Source of the DNA: Acidipropionibacterium sp.
GTDB taxonomy: Bacteria > Actinomycetota > Actinomycetes > Propionibacteriales > Propionibacteriaceae
Direction: 5' to 3'
Assembly: GCA_022647765.1 (NCBI GenBank)
Contig: JALCLH010000011.1
Span: forward strand, 1-64,000
DNA length: 64,000 nucleotides
In this document: one piece after another, positions 8,677 through 18,048 of the stretch
Layout of the letters: each line of letters starts with the position of its first letter
Numbering within the stretch: position 1 is the first letter of the stretch
The notes under the pieces: generated by a model
What the model saw: only the letters and a program-made list of their open reading frames with translations
What the model was told of the DNA's origin: nothing
Databases searched by the model: none
Made by a program: the position numbers and the translations under genes

Positions 8677-9998
8677 CAGGGTCTCGGAAAAGTCGTTTCT
8701 CCTTCCTGTGATGGCGCTGTGATCAGAGCGCGAGGACCAGGTCGCAGGTGGCCAACGGGTCCCAGGCCGCACGCCGGACCGCGGCGGCGATGTTCACCTC
8801 ACCCCTCATCCGATGAATGCCGATCGCCACGCTCCGCAGTGCGGCCATCACCTGAGGCGCTGAACCAGTCCGCACCTGGTGCCTGTCCTCGTCGAAGGTG
8901 ACATCGCGGACCCAGTGCAGCCGGTTCTCCACACCCCAATGCCCGCGCACCCACGCCGCGAGCCGAGCCGGCGGCGCATCGGGCAGGCCCGCCGAGGTGA
9001 TGAGATACACCACCTCCGTGGTCTTCCTCTGGTTGCGGGTGGCGACCCGGCGCAGCTGGGCGACCTGCACCGCCCCCGCAAACCCCAAACTCTCTGGTGC
9101 CTGGACGACCTTCAGACTCCGCCGGACCCTGCGCCCATGAGACGTCTCATCCTCCACATGGCCTGCAGGAACCCGTGACCACGGCAGGGACTTCAATTTC
9201 TTCACCAGTCCGGGCTGGTTGGCCTTGACGGTGAACACGTAGTCGGCGCCGGCGGCCAGGATCGCGGTCGCGGTGGCGGTCTGGGTATGCAGCGCGTCAG
9301 CGGTGATCACCGCACCCTTCACCCGCTCGCCCAGCGCTGCGATGAGGTCGGGCAGGGCCGGGATCTCGTTGGACTTCGCCTCGACGGCCTGCTGGGCGAC
9401 CACCGTGCCCGACCCGTGGTCGAGGGCTGCGACCAGATGCCGGGCCCGCTGGGTCGCCGATCGGGAACCTCGCAGAGTTTTCCCGTCCACAGCGATGATC
9501 CGGCGCCCGTCGATGGTGGTGGTGCGGGTCCAGGCGTACAGGCACAGTTGTGCGTCCAGGGCGGCGGCGTCGAGGCGTGAGAAGAGTTTGCGCAGGTTCG
9601 ACTCGCCGGGGGCCGCGCGCAGCCCGAACCCGGCCAGGGAGTGGCTGGTGAGGGCGTGGGCCCAGTCGCCGATCGCGGTGAAGCTCCGGCATCCGGCCAG
9701 GGTCGCTGAGATCGCCAGGAGGAGCAGGCCCGTCAGGGGGTAGCGGGTGCCTCTGGGTTTGCGGGGGTCGGGGACCCGGGCCAGGTGATCGGCCAGGCGA
9801 GCATTCGGTGTGGGCGTGTCAGGGGTGCGGGTTGCGGGCGCGGTGGGGGAGGATGGCATCGCGGGCGGGGTTCCTTGCGGCGGTGGTTTGTAGGAGTACT
9901 TCCATCCAAACCGTGTGGGTCCTCGCCCGCCTGTATGACACGCCGAGAGGGGCTTAACCCCTAGTCACAGACGACCCCCCGACTTTTCCGTCGCCCTG
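8677..9998 (-). mobile_element. ISAs1-family insertion sequence, complete
   Basis: A 1322-bp element. Both ends read CAGGG, three variable bases, then CGGAAAAGTCG (8677-8695, and inverted at 9980-9998). The 11-bp inner part is a perfect inverted repeat. ISAs1 elements usually begin CAGGG and are 1.2-1.35 kb long. No 8-10-bp target duplication is visible, so the insertion may be old or followed by a deletion. Confidence 0.85.
8723..9859 (-). CDS. ISAs1-family transposase, full length
   Basis: 378 residues starting ATG at 9859. The N-terminal part has LADHLARVPDPRKPRG and YPLTGLLLLAISATLAGC, as in the DDE_Tnp_1-associated N-terminal domain of the ISAs1/H-repeat group. Catalytic motifs are IIAVDGKTLRGS (D1), GAVITADALHTQ (D2) and HWGVENRLHWVRDVTFDED (E). 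All are present and the frame is uninterrupted, so it is probably functional. It fills nearly the whole element between the terminal repeats. Confidence 0.95.
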   Translation of the reverse strand: MPSSPTAPATRTPDTPTPNARLADHLARVPDPRKPRGTRYPLTGLLLLAISATLAGCRSFTAIGDWAHALTSHSLAGFGLRAAPGESNLRKLFSRLDAAALDAQLCLYAWTRTTTIDGRRIIAVDGKTLRGSRSATQRARHLVAALDHGSGTVVAQQAVEAKSNEIPALPDLIAALGERVKGAVITADALHTQTATATAILAAGADYVFTVKANQPGLVKKLKSLPWSRVPAGHVEDETSHGRRVRRSLKVVQAPESLGFAGAVQVAQLRRVATRNQRKTTEVVYLITSAGLPDAPPARLAAWVRGHWGVENRLHWVRDVTFDEDRHQVRTGSAPQVMAALRSVAIGIHRMRGEVNIAAAVRRAAWDPLATCDLVLAL

Positions 9999-10746
9999 CG
10001 GCAACCCCTCAGTGGTGGCGAGCCGCATGGGAATGATCGATCTGGTCCCTCACCAGCCGGGCCAGGGCCCGATGCCTCGCCCCGGCCTTCCCCACCACAC
10101 TGGATTGCGCCCCCAGCACCGCCGCATCGGGTGTTTGATCAACTGCTTGTAGGCCGGTTGAGCAGGAGATTTCCGCCAATACAAGTGGCCGGTTACCTGC
10201 CAAAGGAGCGCGAGAACCCAGCCAATCGCGTGACGGTCCCCGTTACAGGATTCGTGGAAGACGGCCTCGACGGCACTAACGGTACAGCGATATCCGATTC
10301 GGTGACAGCGCTCCAGGCAGCGGTCCTGGCAGCTGTCTACGGGCCAGTCGCCTCTAAGATAGGTTCCTCTCGACGTACCTCGTGTTAGCAAGCACACACG
10401 TCGGAAAGGAGCCAAGGTGACAAGGAGATGACGGTCCACCACCATCATCGGAAGACCTCAACACTTATCCTGAGACTGCCACGCCGACAAGGTCCAACCC
10501 ACACTTACACCGTGGATTGGGAAGGCCTATAAAGGGTGGAGACTAGCCACGCCGACGATCGCTCGTAGGTTCGCGTCACCGTCGATAGAGTCCCGCCACG
10601 CACTGCGCGGCTGGGAGCTAAGCCAATGGTCCGGCCGTATTGCGAACACGACGCGCATGACAACACCGTGCTTCATGAGCTTCGATCCTGCCGTGGCAGG
10701 TGTCTGAAAGGCCGGACTCCTTCGCGAACATGATACGCTCACTCAA
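9999..10746. other. No confident gene; possible mobile-element debris
   Basis: About 750 bp between the ISAs1 end and the next glycosyltransferase. A minus-strand frame ending at 10009 (…VGKAGARHRALARLVRD…) looks like the tail of a mobile-element protein cut by ISAs1, but I cannot name the family. The rest has stops in all frames. The promoter of the glycosyltransferase gene probably lies near its 3' end. Confidence 0.4.
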
Positions 10747-11916
10747 GTGAAGTCACTTCAGTATCAAGATGGGCCAAGTGAAAGAACATCAAGAAGAGTC
10801 GCCGTCTGGGCCCCAGTACTGCTGCCTGGGTCAGAAACGTTCATCCGGAATCAGACCGATGCACTGAACTCCTGGCAAGTGTCGCTGTACGGGTTTACTA
10901 AAGAAGCGTCGCCACTCGTTCGCGAGTCGGACGCCGTGCTCTATGGCTCAAGCGTACCTGAGAAAATGCTTCTCAGAATTGCGATGAGAACCGGCATTTC
11001 ATGGCGAGTGAAGAACACGCTTTCCGCATCAGCACCGGACCTAGTGCATGTCCATTTTGTTGCGGGCCATGCGCTGCCGGTAACATTTGCTGCAGTGCAA
11101 TGCGGGATACCGGGGATAATCACTGCACATGGGTTTGACGTGACAACTCCCAGATATCAGACTGGTTTAAGGGGTGCACGATCACGCGCGCGGATCCGAA
11201 CGATTCTGAAACGCGCCTCGCTAATTATTGCGGTCTCGGGTTTCATTCGTTCACAAGTGATCGAACTTGGTGGGGATCCCGCTAAAGTCATCGTCCATCA
11301 TATTGGTATTCCTATAGCGCCCTTGGAGCAGCAAGACTCGGAGAAGAAGTGGGACGTCGCGTTCGTCGGAAGATTCGTCGAGAAGAAGGGCGTGCTAGAT
11401 CTGATTGGCGCCCTTGGTCGGCTTCAGTCGGAATTCGATCCTCGGTGTGTGTTTATTGGGGACGGGCCTTTGTTGATGTTGGCGCGAGAAGTTGCACAGC
11501 ACGCGGGAATCAACGCGGCTTTTCTCGGTGCGCAGCCACCAAGCGTCGTTCAAGAGGTACTGCGGACGTCGCGAGTGTTCGCGGCTCCCTCGCGGACTGC
11601 TTCGAATGGAGATACGGAAGGGCTGCCAATCGCGATCCTTGAAGCTGCTGCGGCCGGTCTTCCAGTGGTATCGACCTATCACTCTGGAATCCCCGAAGCG
11701 GTGCTTGATGGTGTGACGGGTCTTCTGTCACAAGAAGGCGACAAGGTTGCTCTTGCGAGCAACCTACGTCGTTTACTCATGTCTCCTGAGCTGTGCTCAC
11801 GGATTGGCAGAGCAGGACGCCTCTGGGTCGAACGCGAGTTCGACATCGTTAAGCAAACCGCGCAACTGGAGAAGATTTATGACGCAGTCGCTCGTGGGGA
11901 TCAGATAACACTGTGA
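10747..11916 (+). CDS. GT4-family glycosyltransferase (colanic-acid/WcaL-like)
   Basis: 389 residues from GTG 10747. The N-terminal domain has VLLPGSETFIRNQTDAL, typical of the GT4 subgroup that includes colanic-acid transferases, and VHVHFVAGHALP. The C-terminal domain has VAFVGRFVEKKG, VFIGDGPL and the motif EGLPIAILEAAAAGLPVVS with its catalytic glutamate pair. It probably adds a sugar to the EPS repeat at the cytoplasmic membrane. It is intact and alone on the plus strand. The IS3 remnant starts directly after its stop, so any genes that once followed have been replaced. Confidence 0.87.
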   Translation: MKSLQYQDGPSERTSRRVAVWAPVLLPGSETFIRNQTDALNSWQVSLYGFTKEASPLVRESDAVLYGSSVPEKMLLRIAMRTGISWRVKNTLSASAPDLVHVHFVAGHALPVTFAAVQCGIPGIITAHGFDVTTPRYQTGLRGARSRARIRTILKRASLIIAVSGFIRSQVIELGGDPAKVIVHHIGIPIAPLEQQDSEKKWDVAFVGRFVEKKGVLDLIGALGRLQSEFDPRCVFIGDGPLLMLAREVAQHAGINAAFLGAQPPSVVQEVLRTSRVFAAPSRTASNGDTEGLPIAILEAAAAGLPVVSTYHSGIPEAVLDGVTGLLSQEGDKVALASNLRRLLMSPELCSRIGRAGRLWVEREFDIVKQTAQLEKIYDAVARGDQITL

Positions 11917-12626
11917 CTGCAGCCGGTCGGGCGCTTCGGCGACGAACTGGCGCCCGGACCAGATCCACGGGACGGTTCGCCTCCTCGCCGGGAATCGTGG
12001 TGCGCGGATGGGACCGGCCCCGCACCACCGGGTGCACCCCGAGCTCGGCGCACAGCCGCTCCACGGTGCAGCGGGCGACCCGGATGGGCTCGCGGTTCAA
12101 CTGGGCATGGATTGTGCGGATCCCGTAGACCCTCATGTGCTCATCAGTGTGGATGCGCATGATCTCCTCTTTCAGCCAGGTGTCGCGGCGTGCCCTCGCG
12201 GAGGGTTCGCGGTTCGTGTGGGCGCAGTCAGGATCTGGATGTCGGCCTGCTGCGACTGAGGGTGCAGATCGGTCCGGGCTGGCCGCCGGTCGCGGTTGGC
12301 GTCGATGAACGCGACGATCACCGGGACGGGCGGTCGAACTCCGCCGCGACGAAAGCCGCTGCCGACTTCAGGATCTCGTGGGAGCGCCGTAGTTCGCGGT
12401 TCTCCTTCTCGAGGGTGCGCAGCCGGTCCGCCGCGTCGACTGGGGCGACGGGGACTTGGTCGGCCTCGGCTTTGGGGACCCAGTTGCGCAGGGCTTGGCT
12501 GTGGACGTCGAGGTGGTTGGCGATCCGGGCGATGGGGCCGTTGCGGGTGTCGGGGTCGCGACGGGCCTCGACGGCGAGTCGGGTGGCGCGTTCCCGCAAC
12601 TCGGGCGGGTACTTGGAGTTGGTCAT
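11917..12626 (-). pseudogene. IS3-family element remnant (orfA plus broken orfB)
   Basis: On the minus strand, 12626-12318 encodes an intact-looking OrfA: MTNSKYPPELRERATRLAV, a helix-turn-helix (RIANHLDVHSQALRNWV) and a leucine-zipper-like LRTLEKENRELRRSHEILK. OrfB follows in broken pieces: VIVAFIDANRD, then EEIMRIHTDEHMRVYGIR and TIHAQLNREP (the HTH_21 domain), ending near 11920. The whole integrase (DDE) domain of OrfB is missing, because the remnant stops where the GT4 gene ends. It cannot transpose. Confidence 0.82.
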
Positions 12627-12668
12627 GATCGGGGATCCATCCAGATGGTGTCTGGCTTCCCCTCAATC

Positions 12669-12890
12669 AAACACAGGACGGTTCACTACTCCAATACCCG
12701 CTACGTGCAGGCCTACCGCGGCGAGACCGCCGAGTGCGTGTGCCACGGGCTGCGAGCCGTCTTTGAGCACTTGGGGTTCGCCCCGCGCCTGCTGGTCTTC
12801 GACAACGCGACCGGCGTGGGACGGCGCACCGGCGCCCAGATCGTCGAGTCGGCCCTGTTCGCCTCGTTCAAGACCCATTACCGGCGCACT
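12669..12890 (+). pseudogene. IS21-family IstA transposase fragment
   Basis: A plus-strand frame of about 74 codons reads SNTRYVQAYRGETAECVC, LRAVFEHLGFAPRLLVFDNA and ESALFASFKTHYR. This is the conserved centre of IstA (the RVE/DDE region, with the second catalytic Asp in VFDNA). Both ends are missing, and IstB is absent. It abuts the IS3 remnant on the left and the IS1595 fragment on the right. Confidence 0.8.
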
Positions 12891-12895
12891 TCGAC

Positions 12896-13020
12896 TTGAT
12901 CACACAGGGCGCAGTGACGGCAAATGAACTCGTCGAGCCAGCGCAGCGATTCCAGGCAGTCGGCATTGGTGGTAAACCATGACTGGAACTCGCCCAGCGA
13001 GGCGGGGTAGTCCGGGCCTG
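12896..13020 (-). pseudogene. IS1595-family transposase N-terminal fragment
   Basis: The minus strand encodes PDYPASLGEFQSWFTTNADC, then CLESLRWLDEFICRHC. This is the N-terminal helical part and first Cys-x2-Cys of the zinc ribbon of IS1595/ISXO2-type transposases. The remaining zinc ligands and the DDE domain are lost at the junction with the IS21 fragment. Confidence 0.65.
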
Positions 13021-13037
13021 TGCGCCGACACGTCGCA

Positions 13038-13450
13038 TCAGGCTCGTACATGGGACACCACATTGTAGGTCAGCTCAGATGGATAGCTCTGACATCGATT
13101 GATTCTGAGGACGTCATTCATCGGTGATTGCCCGCCAATCCGGTAGAGTTCCCGTCTCGCCACGATTCTGATGATTGTCGGAAGTTCCGCCAAACGACCC
13201 CGATGCCCCTTCGCGAGAATCTTCCAATCCTTCAAATGGCTGATGATGTGCTCGATTCTGAAACGGAGACTCGGCACGTCGTAATTGAACTGCTTTTCCT
13301 AGCCTCGATCTTTCATCGATCGGGGGACGGCGGTCGATGAAAGATCGAGGCTAAACGGTCAGATTTCCCGACCGTTTATAACGTCCTGAGTAGAGCTGAA
13401 TCGTCGTCTCATCTATCAATACGAACTCACCTTGGGGTGAGAGGCTCTGT
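13038..13450 (-). pseudogene. IS5-type (DDE_Tnp_4-like) transposase fragments
   Basis: Two minus-strand pieces look like one broken IS5-group transposase. The first (about 13450-13355) reads GEFVLIDETTIQLYSGRYKR, like the region around the first catalytic Asp. The second (13277-13038) reads LRFRIEHIISHLKDWKILAK, the conserved C-terminal E-x-H-x3-L-K-x-W helix. The middle has been replaced by a 54-bp palindrome. The frame is not maintained across the junction. Confidence 0.6.
13300..13353. repeat. 54-bp perfect inverted repeat (20-nt arms, 14-nt loop)
   Basis: The arm beginning TAGCCTCGATCTTTC (13300-13319) is exactly repeated in inverted orientation at 13334-13353, around a G-rich 14-nt centre. 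A second hairpin (AAACGGTC / GACCGTTT, 13353-13377) adjoins it. It lies inside the broken IS5-type transposase. It could be two abutted IS terminal repeats, or a strong transcription-blocking hairpin at the 3' end of the flippase transcript. Confidence 0.85.
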
Positions 13451-13472
13451 ATCTGAGATCCGATACTCGTAA

Positions 13473-15002
13473 TTAATCGCGCCGCATACCCGCTTTGCCT
13501 GGAAAGAATCTCGCACGTATTCTGGACATGAAACGAGCACGTTCATTCTCCTTTAAGACAAATCGCCATACTCCGACAGACGCCACGATCAACCATCCCA
13601 GTATCACGCCGATAGTATGCCCTAGGTGATAATCATCGCTCATGAGTAGCTTAATTGGCACGAATACCACAATTCCTATTGTAAAAAGGACGGAAAAAGG
13701 TCGCAGGATGCTGGTTAACACGAACTCTTGCCAACGCATCTTTAGGACTGTTACCGTCCAATTGATGTAGAACGACTCAAGGACCACCACGGGAAACGTA
13801 ATGCCCGCCGCTATGCCAGGAGTGCCCCATCGAAGTCCGAAGACCACGGCGAGTCCAGTGCCAGAAAGTGCCCATATAGCGTGCAATATCACGAAGCGCC
13901 TGATTTTTGCCTTCGCAGTAAGAATGGGGATCGCCAGAAGATGATTGTTGTTGACCCATACAGATACGACAAGCACCTGTGCTGTCACCGCGACCGCTCG
14001 GATATCCAGCGATCCTCCAAGCCAGATATCGACAACTTGCGGCATAAGTACGACCAATGGAATGGTTACTATCAGCATGAGAGAATTGGCGTAGCGTGTG
14101 CCGTCGGTGTAGATCGACCGTAGCTTCTCATCTGCGCCTCGTGCTTCGCTACGTGCAGCGGATGGCAGGACAGATGAGGACAGTGAAGCGGTGATTTCTT
14201 TGGTCCCCTGGAGTATTCGCTGCGAGGCACCGTAGACTGCGACTGCTCCCAGGGGCAGTAAGGCAGACGCAATGACTGATCCCATCTGCATGATCATGAC
14301 TGCTGAGATGTTCATGATCATGAGTTCTGCACTCAGGCGAAAAACCTCGACGAATGTCTCCCATCGCCCCTCCTGCAAGTGCACCCAGCGCATCTGAAGG
14401 CTGTGCTGCACTAAGGCCACCAAGGCCAGTCCAGCGGCAAAGGCGCAGGCGGCGTCGATGATCCCCACTGCCATGACCCCAACGTGCGTTAAGGAAAGCA
14501 ACGCTACCGATAGAATGATCCTCAGAATGTTCTGTATGCTTTGAATTCCGTTTACAAGATCAAGTTTTCCCAACCCAACTAATATTTGGCGATATGCAGA
14601 GAAGGAAAGCGTGAATGCTACTGTTAGTATAGACGTGCAGGCAAGTACTACTGAATCTTGATGTAGGGCTGCGGGGATATGATAGGTAGGCCAAAGTAAC
14701 AGGAATCCGACACCTATGACAATCGAGAATAATGTTGAGGAGGCCAGATAGAAGAGTCGCGTAGAGGCCACTATCTGTCGAAGTCGAGTGTGATCGGAAC
14801 GTTCAACGGCGATTGCTATCGAGCGTACCGCCGAAGGCCCCATGCCAAGATCTTGCTGGAATAACAACGCCAAAGAGGTTGTGAGGGCGTATAAGCCGTA
14901 CCCGTCAGCGCCTCGAAGGTGTGTGACTAGCGGCACAATGATGAGAGCCGTGAGCATTGAGACAATGCGGGCACCGTACGTGGTGAAGATATTCCGAAGC
15001 AC
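13473..15002 (-). CDS. Wzx-like EPS repeat-unit flippase
   Basis: 509 residues from GTG 15002, with about twelve hydrophobic segments. The start MLRNIFTTYGARIVSM and then GLYALTTSLALLFQQDLGMG match the polysaccharide biosynthesis (MATE-like) flippases, which move undecaprenyl-linked repeats across the membrane. The short charged C-terminal tail (RARFFPGKAGMRRD) is usual. It begins 9 bp after the stop of the pyruvyl transferase gene, so the two form one minus-strand operon and should act on the same glycan. Downstream lies only transposon debris. Confidence 0.88.
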   Translation of the reverse strand: MLRNIFTTYGARIVSMLTALIIVPLVTHLRGADGYGLYALTTSLALLFQQDLGMGPSAVRSIAIAVERSDHTRLRQIVASTRLFYLASSTLFSIVIGVGFLLLWPTYHIPAALHQDSVVLACTSILTVAFTLSFSAYRQILVGLGKLDLVNGIQSIQNILRIILSVALLSLTHVGVMAVGIIDAACAFAAGLALVALVQHSLQMRWVHLQEGRWETFVEVFRLSAELMIMNISAVMIMQMGSVIASALLPLGAVAVYGASQRILQGTKEITASLSSSVLPSAARSEARGADEKLRSIYTDGTRYANSLMLIVTIPLVVLMPQVVDIWLGGSLDIRAVAVTAQVLVVSVWVNNNHLLAIPILTAKAKIRRFVILHAIWALSGTGLAVVFGLRWGTPGIAAGITFPVVVLESFYINWTVTVLKMRWQEFVLTSILRPFSVLFTIGIVVFVPIKLLMSDDYHLGHTIGVILGWLIVASVGVWRFVLKENERARFMSRIRARFFPGKAGMRRD

Positions 15003-15011
15003 GTGTGACTC

Positions 15012-16325
15012 TCACCCTCTGCCGTAGGTACGTCGCGCATTGAGTAGATCTTCCGCTCGGGCGGTCCGGGGGCTGGATCCTCTGGCGGCGCGTAACTGTC
15101 GAATGGTCAATGCTGGTATGAGCGCTTCGGATCGGAGCGCTTTGAGTGTTTCCGCTGAAAGCTGAGGCCCTCGTCGAGATCGGGCAGCACGTATACGCTC
15201 AATGAGCCATTGCTCCGTGAGGTTCTCGATAGCAATAACATCGTCGGCCAAGCCTAATGAGTTGAATAATTCAAGCGTTTTGAACTCGTAGGCAATTGCA
15301 ATTACCGGGACCTGCGAGATGAGTGACAGGATTGCCATGTGCATACGTGTCGCGACAACGAGATCAGCAGCTGATAGCTCGCATAGAAGATCGTCCGGGG
15401 AATGGAAACATCTGTCCACAGTTGTGCGTGTACCGTCAAAGATTCGCATTGCAAGCGTGGAGTCATCCCTATAGTTAGGGACACCTTGGCAGGTAGACAT
15501 AGCAACCAGGGCACCAGCACCATCACGTTCGAGCGCGTGAGCGGCACCACGCAATGCATCTTGATACTGTCTGAAGCTGAAGCCCTTGCCTGTAGGACCA
15601 GTTTGGTTCCATTCGCGTACTGAGAACAGGGCACGTATGGGGCCGTTCCGCGGGGAGTCTCTTCGAGGTCTTTGTTGCCCCTCAGCGGTCAGCGTGAAGA
15701 CCACATCGGGAACTACATGCGCATGACGGGAGTCTCCACCGATTTCTATCCAAGATTGCAGGGATCGTTCATCTCGAAAGAAAGCTTCGTCAACGACGGC
15801 CGCTAATCGCTGTGCGTTTGATCGTGCCCCAGCGTCTTTGAACGGACCTACGGACTGCGTCCATAATATTACGGGCTTTCCAAGCTTTCGCGCTATCTCT
15901 AATTCTATAACTCTAGGGAGAAAGTCATAGTGGTCCACGAGGTAAGTCCCCCCCGTACTGACGACTAGCTCTGCTTCGTCCAGCGCCGCGACTTCACGGC
16001 CAACGACTGAATTGCGTAATAGCGAACTCCTGGCGAGGCGTGCCATGCCTGGGGTTCCGCGGGTGAGAAGGCGCGTGAAGAATATGCGTACCTTACTCTT
16101 TGTATACTGTATTGGGTGCGACCGAGATAACTGTCCCATGGTCATTTGCTGGATGATTTTCCACTGTGGATAAAGACGACGTGTCGCCGGAGCGTTGGAG
16201 TCGCATATTGTTACGTCGTTGACACTGGCGCAGAGTCCCGCTTGAAGGAGAGACGTCAATACGCCCTGGAGGATGGCTGCGTCGCCGGTATTGCCAAGAA
16301 CAGTATTGGTAACTAGAACCTTCAC
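15012..16325 (-). CDS. Polysaccharide pyruvyl transferase family protein
   Basis: About 437 residues from GTG 16325, chosen because AAAGGGA lies just upstream; a longer form from 16364 is possible. It begins KVLVTNTVLGNTGDAAIL, the nucleotide-binding opening of the PF04230 family, and has VVSTGGTYLVDHYDFLPRV, ILWTQSVGPFKD, the DEAFFRDERSL segment and VVATRMHMAILSL near the end. Members transfer pyruvate from PEP to EPS sugars as a ketal; some members only resemble the enzymes. It is the first gene of an operon with the flippase. Pyruvylation would give the EPS a negative charge. Confidence 0.85.
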   Translation of the reverse strand: MKVLVTNTVLGNTGDAAILQGVLTSLLQAGLCASVNDVTICDSNAPATRRLYPQWKIIQQMTMGQLSRSHPIQYTKSKVRIFFTRLLTRGTPGMARLARSSLLRNSVVGREVAALDEAELVVSTGGTYLVDHYDFLPRVIELEIARKLGKPVILWTQSVGPFKDAGARSNAQRLAAVVDEAFFRDERSLQSWIEIGGDSRHAHVVPDVVFTLTAEGQQRPRRDSPRNGPIRALFSVREWNQTGPTGKGFSFRQYQDALRGAAHALERDGAGALVAMSTCQGVPNYRDDSTLAMRIFDGTRTTVDRCFHSPDDLLCELSAADLVVATRMHMAILSLISQVPVIAIAYEFKTLELFNSLGLADDVIAIENLTEQWLIERIRAARSRRGPQLSAETLKALRSEALIPALTIRQLRAARGSSPRTARAEDLLNARRTYGRG

Positions 16326-16615
16326 TGCTGTCCCTTTCTTGATTGGGCCGAATAGTCCAGTCATAAGCGCCGGAGGCTCGCAGTTGGACCGAACCGTGCG
16401 GGTCGCGACACAACTGCGCGCTTTGGCCTACGTATGTTGTAAGTCGATATGTACAGGAGGCGACTAGAAGGGGACGCTCCTCGGCACCCCGTCATGCTAT
16501 CTCGCACCGAGCGGCGATCGTACCGTGGAGATGTGACCGATGGGTGATCGGGGGTGTCGTGCGTGTCTTCAGGTTGGAGGTGGGCGGCTGTGCAGGATGC
16601 TCGGAAGGGGCTGGA

Positions 16616-17525
16616 ATGTCGACTGTGAGTCGAGGGTTGGACGCAGTCAGGAATTTCGTGGATGGGACTGCGGACCGCATGGACACCACCGGTTTCCGCA
16701 AGCGTGCCAGGTTGGGCGGGGTGGGCCGTCAGGGCTTCGACCCCGACATGCTGGTCACCCTCTTCGTCTACGCGATGGCCCACGGGACCTCGTCGTCACG
16801 GCGTATCGAACGATTGTGCCGGGTCGATGTGGCCTTCCGGATCATCTGCGCGGGCCAGATCCCCGACCACACCGTCCTGGCCCGGTTCCGGCAGCGTCAC
16901 ACCGGCGCGCTGGCGGACCTGTTGACCGAGTCCCTGGTCCTGGCCGCGCGCCTGGGCATGGTGTCGTTGGGGGTCGTGGCCCTGGACGGCACGAAGATCT
17001 CGGCGAATGCGAGCCTGGGCGCCAACCGGACCGAGGACACGCTGAGGCGGATGGCCACCGAGTGGGTCGCCCGGACCCGGGCCACTGATGCGGCCGAGGA
17101 CGCCTCCGGCGACGGGTCGCAGCCGGCCGGGCTGCCGGCCCATCTGAGGGACCGCACCGATCGCGGGCGGCGGTTGGACGAGGCGATCGCGGTGATCGAG
17201 GACCGCAAGGCGGCGGTGGCCGGCGATCAGCGGGCCCGCTGTGAGATGGTGGAGCGGTATCAGGCCGATGTGGCCGCGGGTATCCCCCGGGTGGGTGCGA
17301 TCCCGGTCGGGGTGGATCGGGTGCAGGTCGCACACGACCGGTGGCAGCAGGCCCATGATGCCGCCCAGCAGCGGTGGGACCGGTACCAGGCCCGGGTCGC
17401 GGCGGGCGAGCATCCCCAGGGCCGGCCCAAGCCCCCGGGCGAGCATGCGAAGGTGACAGCGACGTGGCAGGCCTATCAGAAGGCCCTGGCCGCTCAGAAG
17501 GCCGCCGGCCAGCAGGCGGATTGGA
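16616..17525 (+). pseudogene. IS1182-family transposase, 3'-truncated
   Basis: From ATG 16616 the frame reads MSTVSRGLDAVRNFVDG, DPDMLVTLFVYAMAHGTSSS, the IPDHTVLARFRQRH helix and ALDGTKISANASLGANRT, the N-terminal DUF772-type domain and first Asp of IS1182 transposases. A long helical insert follows. At about residue 300 the family sequence stops and the frame continues into unrelated residues until 17620, so the C-terminal DDE half is lost. The element is inactive. Confidence 0.82.
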
Positions 17526-18048
17526 CTGCACCGCTGGGACGGCAACGACCTGCCCATCGGCACGGGATGTTTGCACGAGTACGCTCTCGAAAAGGTGTGG
17601 GCGTTCGCTGGCAACTGTGACAGCCAAGTCCCGTGAAGGCACCGGTGTAGTCGGGAGCACCTCCCTGCTTGGTCCGCTGTGGGGGGCTGTCCGGATGTGA
17701 GAGCGGAGAAGACGGTGTGTCACGGCCTGATCTGCGATCTCGGCGACGATCGCTGTAGCAGGCAGCGGGCAGTCCCGCACGGTTTCAGGTCGGCATCACC
17801 GGGCCGTGTAAGGTTGTGGTCGCGACCATCGGTCTCCGCGGGGCTCGTCGACTCCATCAGCTAGGCTTCTGGTCCCTGCCTCGCCTGTTCTCCGGCCGGA
17901 TGATCGCCTCCAGTTTGGACAGCCGTCCATGCAATGGAGCGCCACATTCATCTGGCAGCAGCGGGTTCCTCACCGGCGGCATGGCTGCGGAACAACGACC
18001 GGGCCAACCGATGAAACATCGAGGTCAACGGACGCTATAGTACTGTCC
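17526..18048. other. No confident gene; junction after the truncated IS1182
   Basis: About 520 bp. A short plus-strand stretch (WDGNDLPIGTGCLHEY..., 17525-17625) looks protein-like, but I do not recognise it and it soon meets stops. The rest is non-coding in all frames, and the GT2 promoter probably lies in the last 100 bp. Confidence 0.35.

Noticed and set aside
9999..10448. Minus-strand frames of 64 and 132 codons next to ISAs1
   Set aside because: One end looks protein-like but no family could be named and neither has a start signal; left as unassigned debris.
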